Assembly (NCBI GenBank): GCA_044222395.1
Contig: JBGANK010000010.1
Span: forward strand, 12,895 to 76,894
Length of the DNA stretch: 64,000 bases
Source of the DNA: JAEUMD01 sp044222395
GTDB lineage: Bacteria; Pseudomonadota; Alphaproteobacteria; Rhizobiales; Hyphomicrobiaceae
Direction: 5' to 3'
The notes under the pieces are model-generated. The model was given only the letters and a program-made list of their open reading frames with translations. It did no database searches and had not been told where the DNA came from. Below, piece after piece: positions 54,388 through 62,813 of this stretch (the stretch's first letter is position 1; the number at the start of each line of letters is the position of its first letter). The position numbers and the translations under genes are program-made.

Positions 54388-54762
54388 TCATACGTTTCCC
54401 TTTTCCTGTAGAGCCCTGATCAACGCGCGCAGCAACTTGCCGACCTGCTCGCATCGATCCAACACCTCTGTGGCTCCCGTGCCGTCCGTCAGTGCGACCG
54501 CCTCCGAGAGAAGGACATGCGTCTCCAGTTCCTTCAGCGAGCCTTGCGCCACCTACAGAAACTGGATGTAGACCCCAGTGTTCTCGCGACCATTGCCCTC
54601 TGCGATGTTGGCGGGAATGGAAGCAGAAGCGCGACGGATCTGGGAGGTCATTCCAAACAATTCCGCCTTGGGAAACGAGCCGGTCTTTTCGTAACACAGC
54701 ACCGCGAGCGCCATGGCTTGCTGCCAGACGATCAAGTCCCGTTACGAGCGAATTTGCGACAC
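54388..54762 (-). pseudogene. four-helix-bundle (23S rRNA IVS-type, S23) protein, two in-frame stops
   Basis: Reading from a GTG at 54762, 124 codons give the family pattern: SQIRS(stop)RDLIVWQQAMAL, then TGSFPKAELFGMTSQIRRA, SIPANIAEGNGRENTGVY, IQFL(stop)VAQGSLKELET, and a final helix ending LRALIRALQEKGNV. The stops are TAA at 54742-54744 and TAG at 54553-54555. In the family both positions commonly carry Tyr (RSYRDL; FLYxAxGSL), so each may be a one-base change from TAC or TAT. The frame is otherwise perfect. A shorter product from a TTG at 54735 would lack helices 3 and 4. Confidence 0.8.
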
Positions 54763-54773
54763 CCCGGCACACG

Positions 54774-54805
54774 TCCCTATTCCCCACTCTCTATTCCCAA
54801 CTGCC
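54774..54805. repeat. right inverted heptad repeat of the intervening element
   Basis: The plus strand reads TCCCTATTCCCCACTCTCTA and then TTCCCAACTGCC, the reverse complement of GGGAATA/GGGAGTG-type heptads. It pairs with 54341-54373 and ends five bases before the nuoK stop. Confidence 0.75.
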
Positions 54806-54810
54806 TCACC

Positions 54811-55119
54811 TCAGCCCTTCATCATGTTGATGTCTTCGACCGCGATGGAGCCGCGGTTGCGGTAGTAGACGACGACGATCGCCAGCCCGATCGCGGCCTC
54901 TGCGGCGGCGACTGTCAGCACGAACATGGCGAACACCTGGCCGACGAGATCACCCATGTAGCTGGAGAACGCGACGAGGTTGATGTTGACGGCGAGCAGC
55001 ATCAGCTCGACCGACATCAGGATGACGATGACGTTCTTGCGGTTGAGGAAGATGCCGAGGATACCGAGCGTGAACAGGCACGCTGCCACCACAAGGTAAT
55101 GCGCCAATCCGATCGTCAT
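54811..55119 (-). CDS. nuoK: NADH-quinone oxidoreductase subunit K
   Basis: A 102-residue subunit with three helices. Conserved membrane Glu residues occur in VILMSVELMLLAVNINLVAF and VLTVAAAEAAIGLAIVVVYYRNRGSIAVE (read in parts), the two Glu needed for proton coupling. The start at 55119 is 59 bases after the nuoJ stop. The 3' end abuts the intervening element. Confidence 0.97.
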   Translation of the reverse strand: MTIGLAHYLVVAACLFTLGILGIFLNRKNVIVILMSVELMLLAVNINLVAFSSYMGDLVGQVFAMFVLTVAAAEAAIGLAIVVVYYRNRGSIAVEDINMMKG

Positions 55120-55178
55120 GCGGCTTTCTTCCTCTGGTCGTGCGGCCGAAGCCGGCGAATGCGTCTTTCCAAAGCGGT

Positions 55179-55811
55179 CTAGCGATGCGACTCCGACGAC
55201 GGCATGATCGCCTGGCCCGGGGCCACCTTAACGACCTCCATCGCCATCTCCGGCGTACGATTGACTTGCGCCGAGATCGACTGGCGCTTGACGCCTTCCT
55301 TGTGGCGCAGGGTCAGGACGATGGCGCCGACCATGGCAACAAGGAGAATCAGCCCGGCGCCCTGGAAGAAGTAGGCGTATTTCGTATAGATCAGCAGGCC
55401 CAGCGCCTTGGTGTTGTCGATACCTTGCGGCGCTGCGGCGGCCAATTGCTTACCCACCCCGAAGGTCACGCCCTTGAAGGCGAACATGGCGATCAGTTCG
55501 GCCAGCACGATGCCGCCGATCAGAAGTCCGATCGGCGCATTCTTGATGAAGCCGGCGCGCAGTTCGGCGAAGTCGACGTCGAGCATCATGACCACGAACA
55601 GGAACAGAACCGCGACGGCGCCGACGTAGACGATGACGAGCAGCATCGCCAGGAACTCGGCTCCGAGCAGAACGAACAACCCGGCGGCGTTGAAGAAGGT
55701 CAAAATCAGGAAGAGCACGCCATGCACGGGGTTCTTGGCGGTGATCACCATCACCGCGGAGATCACCGCGAGGATCGCGAACAGATAGAAGAAGAAGGCT
55801 GCTACCGTCAT
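55179..55811 (-). CDS. nuoJ: NADH-quinone oxidoreductase subunit J
   Basis: A 210-residue subunit with five helices. Motifs: FAILAVISAVMVITAKNPVHGVLFLI, LGAEFLAMLLVIVYVGAVAVLFLFVVMMLD (read in parts) containing the conserved Gly-Tyr region of the pi-bulge helix, and LLVAMVGAIVLTLRHKEGVKRQ. The C-terminal 40 residues are soluble. It lies ten bases after nuoI. Confidence 0.96.
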   Translation of the reverse strand: MTVAAFFFYLFAILAVISAVMVITAKNPVHGVLFLILTFFNAAGLFVLLGAEFLAMLLVIVYVGAVAVLFLFVVMMLDVDFAELRAGFIKNAPIGLLIGGIVLAELIAMFAFKGVTFGVGKQLAAAAPQGIDNTKALGLLIYTKYAYFFQGAGLILLVAMVGAIVLTLRHKEGVKRQSISAQVNRTPEMAMEVVKVAPGQAIMPSSESHR

Positions 55812-55821
55812 CTGCCGCTCC

Positions 55822-56310
55822 TCACCGGTACTTGGCGTCGAGCGCCAGGTTCTTGGCGATCTCGCGCTCCCAGCGGTCGCCGTTCGCGAGCAGCTTGTCC
55901 TTGTTGTAGAACAGCTCCTCGCGGGTCTCGGTGGCGAACTCGAAATTGGGCCCCTCGACGATCGCCTCGACGGGACACGCCTCCTGGCACAGCCCGCAGT
56001 AGATGCACTTGGTCATGTCGATGTCGTAGCGCGTGGTGCGGCGCGTGCCGTCGTTGCGACGCGGGCCCGCCTCGATGGTGATCGCCTGCGCCGGACAGAT
56101 CGCCTCGCACAGCTTGCAGGCAATGCAGCGTTCCTCGCCATTGGGATAGCGGCGCAGGACATGCTCGCCGCGGAAACGGGGCGATAGTGGCCCCTTCTCG
56201 AAGGGATAGTTGAGCGTCGCCTTGGGCGCGAAGAAGTAGCGCATCGTCAGGAAGAACGCCGAGACGAACTCCGTCAGGAACAGCGACTTGATGCCGGTTG
56301 CCAGGCTCAT
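55822..56310 (-). CDS. nuoI: NADH-quinone oxidoreductase subunit I
   Basis: A 162-residue ferredoxin-like subunit with two [4Fe-4S] clusters (N6a and N6b): CIACKLCEAICPAQAI and CIYCGLCQEACPVEAI. The N-terminal amphipathic helix (LFLTEFVSAFFLTMRYFF) attaches it to the membrane arm. The start at 56310 lies 16 bases after the stop of the extra small gene, with GGAGACGACCCG upstream. Confidence 0.98.
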   Translation of the reverse strand: MSLATGIKSLFLTEFVSAFFLTMRYFFAPKATLNYPFEKGPLSPRFRGEHVLRRYPNGEERCIACKLCEAICPAQAITIEAGPRRNDGTRRTTRYDIDMTKCIYCGLCQEACPVEAIVEGPNFEFATETREELFYNKDKLLANGDRWEREIAKNLALDAKYR

Positions 56311-56326
56311 CGGGTCGTCTCCGTCC

Positions 56327-56542
56327 TCATTTCATCACCATCGGCACAATGAAATATCCAATCACCGGAAAAGCGATCAGGTCTATCAGCGCGACCATGC
56401 GCAGAACACCGCCTGTGCGTTGCTGCTCGGGCGTGGGCTTCATGCCCTCCACGCGCGCGGCGACCGAGCGAATGAGGCCAAAGCTCACGAGCCCCAGCGC
56501 AGCGCCGCCGAGGAGGCCGATCTGTGCCGGCGTTAGCGTCAT
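56327..56542 (-). CDS. 71-residue two-helix membrane protein inserted between nuoH and nuoI
   Basis: The ATG at 56542 overlaps the nuoH stop by four bases (ATGA) and the stop lies 16 bases before nuoI, so it is translationally embedded in the operon. Helix 1 is IGLLGGAALGLVSFGLI and helix 2 is ALIDLIAFPVIGYFIVPMVM. Between them is a charged loop, RSVAARVEGMKPTPEQQRT. It is not one of the fourteen core Nuo subunits and I do not recognise a family. The longer open frame continuing upstream is a shadow of nuoH. An accessory or assembly role in complex I is inferred from position only. Confidence 0.75.
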   Translation of the reverse strand: MTLTPAQIGLLGGAALGLVSFGLIRSVAARVEGMKPTPEQQRTGGVLRMVALIDLIAFPVIGYFIVPMVMK

Positions 56543-57645
56543 GCCAGCCTCCCGAAATGCAGGACGGCGGCCACCGCAATCACCATCAGCAGCGACAGCG
56601 GCAGGAACACCTTCCAGCCCAGCCGCATCAGCTGGTCGTAGCGGTAGCGCGGCACGATCGCCTTCACCATCGCGAACAAGAAGAAGACGAAGGTGGCCTT
56701 GGCGATGAACCAGAAAACGCCCGGGATCCAATTGAGCGGCGCCACATCCACGGGCGGCAACCAGCCACCGAGGAACAGGATGGTGGTCATCGCGCACATG
56801 GAGACGATCGCCACGTACTCGCCTAGCATGTAGAGCAGGTAGGGCGTCGAGGAATACTCGACCATGAAGCCGGCGACGAGTTCGGATTCGGCCTCGGGCA
56901 GATCGAACGGCGGCCGGTTGGTCTCGGCGAGGGCCGAGATGAAGAAGACGGTGAACATCGGGAACAGCGCCAGCCAGTGCCAGTCGAGGAACGAGTTGCG
57001 CAGGCCGAAGTGGGTGCCGAGGCCGGTCTTCTGGGCATTGACGATGTCGGTCAGATTGAGCGAGCCGACCAGCAGCAGCACGGTGATGATGACGAGGCCG
57101 ATCGAGACCTCGTAGGAGACCATCTGTGCCGCCGACCTCAGCGAGCCCATGAAGGGGTACTTTGAATTGGAGGCCCAGCCGCCCATGATGATGCCGTAGA
57201 CGCCGAGCGAGGACAGCGCGAGGATATAGAGCACGCCGACGTTCATGTCGGAGACGACCCACTTGCCCCAGGAGTTCTGGTCGACGGGGATCACCGCCCA
57301 CGCCGCCATCGCGAATGTCGCCGTGGCGAGCGGCGCCAGCAGGAACACGCCCTTGTCCGCGCCAGCCGGAATCAGCGGCTCCTTGAACACGAACTTGAAC
57401 ATGTCGGCGAAGGACTGCAGCAGGCCGAACGGCCCGACGACGTTGGGGCCCTTGCGCATCTGGACGGCCGCCCACACCTTGCGGTCCATCAGCAGCAGGA
57501 ACGCGATCAGCACGAGCAGGACGACGAGCACGATCAGGCTCGCGACCGCATAGGCCAGGAGCCACCAGATCCACGAGTTCACCCACTCGGGGAGCAGGCC
57601 GAAGAAGGCCCAGCCCTGCAAGCTCTCGATGATGGACTTCAACAT
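56539..57645 (-). CDS. nuoH: NADH-quinone oxidoreductase subunit H
   Basis: A 368-residue subunit that forms the quinone chamber with NuoB and NuoD. Motifs: RKVWAAVQMRKGPNVVGPFGLLQSFADMFK (read in parts), ALSSLGVYGIIMGGWASNSKYPFMGSLRS (read in parts), and ALAETNRPPFDLPEAESELVAGFMVEYSS (read in parts) with the conserved Glu cluster. Eight helices are present. It is followed by the overlapping 71-residue gene. Confidence 0.97.
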   Translation of the reverse strand: MLKSIIESLQGWAFFGLLPEWVNSWIWWLLAYAVASLIVLVVLLVLIAFLLLMDRKVWAAVQMRKGPNVVGPFGLLQSFADMFKFVFKEPLIPAGADKGVFLLAPLATATFAMAAWAVIPVDQNSWGKWVVSDMNVGVLYILALSSLGVYGIIMGGWASNSKYPFMGSLRSAAQMVSYEVSIGLVIITVLLLVGSLNLTDIVNAQKTGLGTHFGLRNSFLDWHWLALFPMFTVFFISALAETNRPPFDLPEAESELVAGFMVEYSSTPYLLYMLGEYVAIVSMCAMTTILFLGGWLPPVDVAPLNWIPGVFWFIAKATFVFFLFAMVKAIVPRYRYDQLMRLGWKVFLPLSLLMVIAVAAVLHFGRLA

Positions 57646-57663
57646 CGCGATCCGCCCTTCACA

Positions 57664-59778
57664 TTATTCCGCGGCCCTGAGGCTCGAGGCCCCGGCCGCC
57701 TTGTTGAGCGCGCTGAGCTCGGCCATCACGGCCGAGGCGCGTGCAATCGGATTGGTCAGATAGAAGTCCGCGATCGCGGGTGCGAAGCTGGTGGCGTCCG
57801 CCATGCCGCCGACGCGGGCGAGCTTGGACAGCGCGGCGGCCTCGCCGTCGCCACGGTGCGGCTGGTCGAGCCGCGCCAGCGCCGGCACGGCCTTGTACAT
57901 CTGCGCGCGCAGCTCAGCCAAGGTGTCGTAGGCGAGCGTGCGGCCGAGCCTTGCCGACAGCGCGCGCAGGATGGTCCAGTCCTCCTTGGCGTCGCCCGGC
58001 GGGAACACGGCGCGTGAGGTGACCTGGGCGCGGCCTTCGGTATTGACGTAGGTGGCGCTCTTCTCGGTGTAGGCGGCGCCCGGAAGGATGACGTCGGCGC
58101 GGTGGGCGCCGGCATCGCCGTGCGTGCCCTGGTAGATGACGAAGGCCTGGCCCAATGCAGCCATGTCGATTTCATCGACGCCCTGCAGCCAAACGACATC
58201 GAGCTTGCCGGCAGCGGCACCAGCAATGATATCTGCGGTAGCCTTGCCGTTCTCGCCCGGGACGAGACCGAGATCGAGGCCGGCGACGCGAGCAGCGGCG
58301 GTGTGCAGCACGTTGAAGGCGGCCCAGCCCGGATCAGCGCCCTTCATTGCCGTTTCGGCGACGCGGGCGGCGAGCGACATCATCACGGCGCCGTCCTTGC
58401 GTGCGTAGGCGCCAGCGCCGACGATCACCATTGGCCGCTTGGCGTCGGCTATGACCTTGGCGAAGGCGTGCTTGCCGTCGGCCAGCTCGGCGAGACTTTG
58501 CGTACCATTGCCGATGTGGACGGCGTCATAGGTCAACGATGTATTGTGACCGACGAGGCCGATCTGAATGCCACCCTGGCGCCAGCGGCGTCGGATTCGC
58601 GCATTGAGCACCGGCGCCTCGATGCGCGGATTGGAACCGACAATCAGAATGGCATCGGCTTCGTCGATGCGCTCGATCGAGGTGTTGAAGACGTAGCCGG
58701 CGCGGCCCGCTGACGGGTCGAGCGCCTCGTGGGGCGCGCGGCAATCGATGCTGCGCACGCCAAGGCCGTTCATCAAATCCTTCAGCGCAAACATTTCCTC
58801 GGCGCCCGCGAGATCACCGGCGATGGCGCCGATGCGCTCTGGCGCGGTCGCCTTCAGCTTCTCGGCAACCACGGTCAGCGCGTCGTCCCAGGTGGCGGGC
58901 ACGAGGCGGCCGTCTTTGCGCAGATAGGGTTGGTCGAGGCGCTGCGTTTTCAGACCATCGACGACGTGACGGGTCTTATCCGAGATCCACTCCTCGTTCA
59001 CGGTGTCGTTGTTGCGCGGCAGGATGCGCATCACCTCGGCACCACGGGTGTCGACGCGGATGTTGGAGCCGACCGCATCCATAACATCGATCGACTCGGT
59101 CTTCTTCAGTTCCCAGGGACGCGCGTTGTGCGCCCAAGGGCGATGGGTGAGAGCGCCGACCGGGCAGAGGTCGACGGCGTTGGCACTCATCTCTGAGAGA
59201 ATGCCCTTTTCCAGATACGTGGTGATCTCGGCATCCTCGCCGCGGCTGATGAGCCCCAGCTCCTCGACGCCCGCCACCTCGGTCATGTAGCGGACGCAGC
59301 GGGTGCAGTGGATGCAGCGCGTCATCATGGTCTTGATGAGCGGGCCGATGTTCTTGTCCTCGACCGCGCGCTTGTTCTCGTGATAGCGCGAGCCGCCGAT
59401 GCCGAACGCCATCGCCTGGTCCTGCAGGTCGCACTCCCCGCCCTGGTCGCAGATCGGGCAGTCGAGCGGATGGTTGATGAGCAGGAACTCCATCACACCT
59501 TCGCGCGCCTTCTTCACGGTCGCGCTCTTGGTGTAGACCTTCTTGGTGGAGCCGTCGCGGTTGGGCGGCAAGTCGTTGACGCTCATGGCGCATGAAGCGA
59601 CCGGCTTCGGGCTGCCCTCCACCTCGACCAGGCACATGCGGCAGTTGCCGGCGATCGACAGGCGCTCGTGGTAGCAGAAGCGCGGGATCTCAGCGCCCGC
59701 CTGCTCGCAGGCCTGCAACAGCGTGATGCCGTCCGCGACCTCGATCTCGGTGCCGTCGATGATCAGTTTCTTGGGCAT
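57664..59778 (-). CDS. nuoG: NADH-quinone oxidoreductase subunit G
   Basis: A 704-residue iron-sulfur subunit of the peripheral arm. The N-terminal [2Fe-2S] domain has Cys in IPRFCYHERLSIAGNCRMC and ASCAMSV. The His-Cys [4Fe-4S] site is HPLDCPICDQGGECDLQD, and another [4Fe-4S] site is CIHCTRCVRYM plus DLCPVGAL. The molybdopterin-oxidoreductase-like C-terminal half (about 220-690) lacks a cofactor. It is the shorter mitochondrial-like form (75 kDa homologue), as usual for alphaproteobacteria. Confidence 0.97.
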   Translation of the reverse strand: MPKKLIIDGTEIEVADGITLLQACEQAGAEIPRFCYHERLSIAGNCRMCLVEVEGSPKPVASCAMSVNDLPPNRDGSTKKVYTKSATVKKAREGVMEFLLINHPLDCPICDQGGECDLQDQAMAFGIGGSRYHENKRAVEDKNIGPLIKTMMTRCIHCTRCVRYMTEVAGVEELGLISRGEDAEITTYLEKGILSEMSANAVDLCPVGALTHRPWAHNARPWELKKTESIDVMDAVGSNIRVDTRGAEVMRILPRNNDTVNEEWISDKTRHVVDGLKTQRLDQPYLRKDGRLVPATWDDALTVVAEKLKATAPERIGAIAGDLAGAEEMFALKDLMNGLGVRSIDCRAPHEALDPSAGRAGYVFNTSIERIDEADAILIVGSNPRIEAPVLNARIRRRWRQGGIQIGLVGHNTSLTYDAVHIGNGTQSLAELADGKHAFAKVIADAKRPMVIVGAGAYARKDGAVMMSLAARVAETAMKGADPGWAAFNVLHTAAARVAGLDLGLVPGENGKATADIIAGAAAGKLDVVWLQGVDEIDMAALGQAFVIYQGTHGDAGAHRADVILPGAAYTEKSATYVNTEGRAQVTSRAVFPPGDAKEDWTILRALSARLGRTLAYDTLAELRAQMYKAVPALARLDQPHRGDGEAAALSKLARVGGMADATSFAPAIADFYLTNPIARASAVMAELSALNKAAGASSLRAAE

Positions 59779-59799
59779 CTGCTCGCCTCTAGCTCTCGC

Positions 59800-61083
59800 C
59801 TACTCCGCTGCCGCCTTGTGCGACTTGTGATAGGCATCGATCCGCTCTTCCATCACCGGTCGGAAATTGCGGATCAAGCCTTGCACCGGCCACGCCGCCG
59901 CGTCACCCAGCGCGCAAATCGTGTGACCCTCGACCTGCTTGGACACATCCCATAAGAGGTCGATCTCGCTCTTTGTCGCATTGCCCTTCACCATGCGCTC
60001 CATGACGCGCCACATCCATCCGCAGCCCTCGCGGCAGGGCGTGCACTGGCCGCAGCTCTCGTGCTTGTAGAAATACGACAGCCGCGCGATCGCCTTGATG
60101 ATGTCGGTGGACTTGTCCATGACGATGACGGCGGCGGTGCCGAGGCCCGACTTCGCCTTCGACAGCGCGTCGAAATCCATGGTGACGTCTTCGCAGACGT
60201 CCGCCGTCATGCACGGCACCGACGAGCCGCCGGGAATGACGGCGAGCAGGTTGTTCCAGCCGCCGCGGACGCCACCGGCATGCTTCTCGATCAGCACCTT
60301 CAGCGGGATGCCCATCTCCTCCTCCACCACGCACGGCTTGTTGATGTGGCCGGAGATCTGGAACAGCTTGGTGCCGGTGTTGTTGGGCTTGCCGAGGCTC
60401 GCGAACCAGGTCGCGCCACGGCGCAGGATCTCAGGCACGACGGCGATTGACTCGACGTTGTTGACGGTGGTCGGCGCGCCATAGAGACCGCAGCCGGCGG
60501 GGAATGGTGGTTTGAGGCGCGGCTGGCCCTTCTTGCCCTCGATCGATTCGATGAGCGCGCTTTCCTCGCCGCAGATGTAGGCGCCGCCGCCGTGATGGAC
60601 GACGATGTCGAGATCCCAGCCATGCACGTTGTTCTTGCCGATCAGCTTGGCCGCATAGGCCTCATCGACCGCGCGCTGGAAGGCTTCGCGCTCGCGGATG
60701 TATTCGCCGCGGAAATAGATAAAGGCGGTGTGCGCGCGCATCGCAAACGATGACACCAGCATGCCCTCGACGAGGATGTGCGGATCATGGCGCAGGATCT
60801 CGCGGTCCTTGCACGAACCGGGCTCGGATTCGTCTGCGTTGACGACGAGATAAGAAGGACGCGGGTCGTTCTTGGGCATGAACGACCATTTCAGCCCGGT
60901 CGGAAAACCCGCGCCGCCACGGCCGCGAAGACCGGATGCCTTGATCTCGTTGATGATCCAGTCGTGACCCTGCTCGATCAGCTGCTTGGTGCCGTCCCAG
61001 GCGCCACGCTTCTTGGCTGCTTCCAGACCGGCGTCGTGGAAGCCGTAGATATTGCGGAAGATGCGATCCTTGTCAGCGAGCAT
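59800..61083 (-). CDS. nuoF: NADH-quinone oxidoreductase subunit F
   Basis: A 427-residue NADH-oxidising subunit with FMN and [4Fe-4S] N3. Motifs: LRGRGGAGFPTGLKWSFM (FMN/NADH), VVNADESEPGSCKDREIL, GAGAYICGEESALIESIEGK-like GGGAYICGEESALIES, and ESCGQCTPCREGCGW for the cluster. It is homologous to mitochondrial NDUFV1. nuoE lies 58 bases upstream and nuoG 21 bases downstream. Confidence 0.98.
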   Translation of the reverse strand: MLADKDRIFRNIYGFHDAGLEAAKKRGAWDGTKQLIEQGHDWIINEIKASGLRGRGGAGFPTGLKWSFMPKNDPRPSYLVVNADESEPGSCKDREILRHDPHILVEGMLVSSFAMRAHTAFIYFRGEYIREREAFQRAVDEAYAAKLIGKNNVHGWDLDIVVHHGGGAYICGEESALIESIEGKKGQPRLKPPFPAGCGLYGAPTTVNNVESIAVVPEILRRGATWFASLGKPNNTGTKLFQISGHINKPCVVEEEMGIPLKVLIEKHAGGVRGGWNNLLAVIPGGSSVPCMTADVCEDVTMDFDALSKAKSGLGTAAVIVMDKSTDIIKAIARLSYFYKHESCGQCTPCREGCGWMWRVMERMVKGNATKSEIDLLWDVSKQVEGHTICALGDAAAWPVQGLIRNFRPVMEERIDAYHKSHKAAAE

Positions 61084-61141
61084 TTCTCATCAGCTCCCAC
61101 GTCTGTCGCACGGCGTCATGATCCTCGAAGCTCGCATGGCA

Positions 61142-62401
61142 TCACCCCTTCGGCCGCTCGCCGGCCGTGTTGTCAGGCCGCCAGCCTTCCGCGAGCTTCT
61201 TGCACTGCTCGATCCACTTGTCGCGCTCGACACGACCCTTGAAGCCCTGGAACTCGTTTTCGAACCAGATGATCTCTTCGGGGGTCCACTTGGCGATCTG
61301 GTCGAAATGCCAGATGCCCTTGGCGTTGAGTTTCTCCTGCAGCTTCTCGGCGACGCCCCAGATCAGCGAGAGGTCATCGGCCTTGCCGCCGCGCGGAGCC
61401 TTGAGCAGCTCGGGCACCTTGCCGACAGTCGAGGTCGCTGCGGCAGGGCTAGACGCCTGCCCTAACGTGGCGCCACCGAGTGCGGCGGCGACAGCGCCTG
61501 CAGCGGCTTCAGCGGCGATCTTGTGCTTTTCCGAAGCTGTGCCAGCCGGTATGCCGGCTGCCGACAGGACGCCGAGCGGAGCAGATGCGCTCGGCGCTTG
61601 TGCTGAGCCTTCGCCGGCTTTGGCCGTGGCCGTTGGAGCTGGCGCTGGTGCGGGCGCAGCCTTGGGCGCCTGTGCTGGTGGTGCTGTCGCAGCGGCTGGA
61701 GCCGGGGCTGTCGCTGCAGCTTGAGTTGCTGCGGCTGCGGCTGCGGTTGCCTCGGCGAAGCGCTTCTTCCACGCGCCGATCGTCGAGCCGTCATAAAGCG
61801 CGGGATCGGTCAGCGTCGTCGGACCGCCTTCAGGGCACGATGCCGTGCGGCCAATCTGCGAACCGGGCTTTGGCGGATTGCCTTTGGCGAATCCTTCCAG
61901 AAGTTTTTCGAACAACTCTGGCGTCAAGTCCTCGTAGGTGTCTTTCCAGATCTGCACCATCGGCGCGTTGGCGCACGAACCCAGACACTCGACCTCCTCC
62001 CATGAGAAGTCGCCGTCAGCCGAGAGGTGATGGGGATCGTGGTGGATCTTGGACTTGCAGACCTTGATCAGGTCTTCGGCGCCACGCAGCTGGCAGGGTG
62101 TCGTACCGCAGACTTGGACGTGGGCCTTCTTGCCGACCGGCGCGAGCTGGAACATGGTGTAGAACGTCGCCACCTCGTAGACGCGGATGTAGGCCATGCC
62201 CAACATTTCGGCGACGTAGCGAATGGCCGGCTCCGGCAGCCAACCGGCGTTCTGTTCCTGGGCGCGCCACAACACCGGCAGCACGGCTGACGCTTCTTTT
62301 CCGGGCGGATATTTCGCGATCGTCGCTTTGGCCCAGGTGAGATTTTCTGGACTGAACGCAAAGCTCGGCGGCTGGTCCGAATGCAGGCGGCGAACGGCCA
62401 T
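61142..62401 (-). CDS. nuoE: NADH-quinone oxidoreductase subunit E with long linker and C-terminal helical domain
   Basis: A 419-residue protein. Residues 1-170 are the 24-kDa subunit with the [2Fe-2S] N1a ligands Cys98, Cys103 (VCGTTPCQLRGAED), Cys139 and Cys143 (CLGSCANAP). A linker very rich in Ala and Pro covers about 217-335. Residues 340-406 form a helix-hairpin-helix-like module (DDLSLIWGVAEKLQEKLNA, KGIWHFDQIAKW) like that on S2 in this window. Escherichia coli NuoE has 166 residues. The ATG at 62401 is preceded by GGAG. nuoA-D are not immediately upstream. Confidence 0.96.
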   Translation of the reverse strand: MAVRRLHSDQPPSFAFSPENLTWAKATIAKYPPGKEASAVLPVLWRAQEQNAGWLPEPAIRYVAEMLGMAYIRVYEVATFYTMFQLAPVGKKAHVQVCGTTPCQLRGAEDLIKVCKSKIHHDPHHLSADGDFSWEEVECLGSCANAPMVQIWKDTYEDLTPELFEKLLEGFAKGNPPKPGSQIGRTASCPEGGPTTLTDPALYDGSTIGAWKKRFAEATAAAAAATQAAATAPAPAAATAPPAQAPKAAPAPAPAPTATAKAGEGSAQAPSASAPLGVLSAAGIPAGTASEKHKIAAEAAAGAVAAALGGATLGQASSPAAATSTVGKVPELLKAPRGGKADDLSLIWGVAEKLQEKLNAKGIWHFDQIAKWTPEEIIWFENEFQGFKGRVERDKWIEQCKKLAEGWRPDNTAGERPKG

Positions 62402-62813
62402 CTATGGCTCCTCGGGCTCCTGGCGACAGGCGGCGGGGAGGACGTGGAGGAGGGCACCAGGACCTGGCACCCGCGCGCGGATGGACTACCCGCCGTGGTC
62501 CGCCGCGTCCCCAAGGCGGACGGCCCTCTGTTCCCTACGTCCATCAGGGCCCTAAAGCAAGGCTTGCGAGCGAGCTTCGATAGCAGCAGTTGGTCGAAGT
62601 CAGGGCACTTTTTGGCGGCGGACAAGCTCGAGCGGCCTCGAGCTTGGTCAAGCGTTGCGGCGATCGACCTGGGCCGGGCGCAACGAGACGCGGCGATGCT
62701 GCGCCAGCAACCGGCGATGTGGGCCGCGGCAGCGCTCGCGTAACGGCAAAGTTGGCGTGCGCTGCGTTGCCGCCAGACGACCATGAAGCGTCAGAGTTGG
62801 ATCGGCACCGCGA
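62402..62813. other. 412-base stretch upstream of nuoE without a confident gene
   Basis: Short frames on both strands have no ribosome-binding site, signal peptide or family motif. The stretch presumably holds the promoter for nuoE-N, but no clear -35/-10 pair could be placed. No terminator hairpin with a T-run was seen after the gene that ends at 62814. Confidence 0.5.

Larger units (their letters stand above)
54341..54805 (-). mobile_element. IVS-like intervening element between nuoL and nuoK
   Basis: A unit of about 465 bases, bounded by inverted heptad repeats, carries a decayed four-helix-bundle gene read in the nuo direction. The arrangement (terminal complementary repeats able to form one long stem, with an IVS-type ORF inside) resembles 23S rRNA intervening sequences, which RNase III excises. 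nuo genes elsewhere in this operon overlap or lie within 60 bases of each other, so this spacer stands out. Mobility is inferred from the family, not shown. Confidence 0.6.

Noticed and set aside
61084..61141. 15-codon mini-frame between nuoE and nuoF
   Set aside because: Too short, no hydrophobic segment, no strong ribosome-binding site; probably chance.
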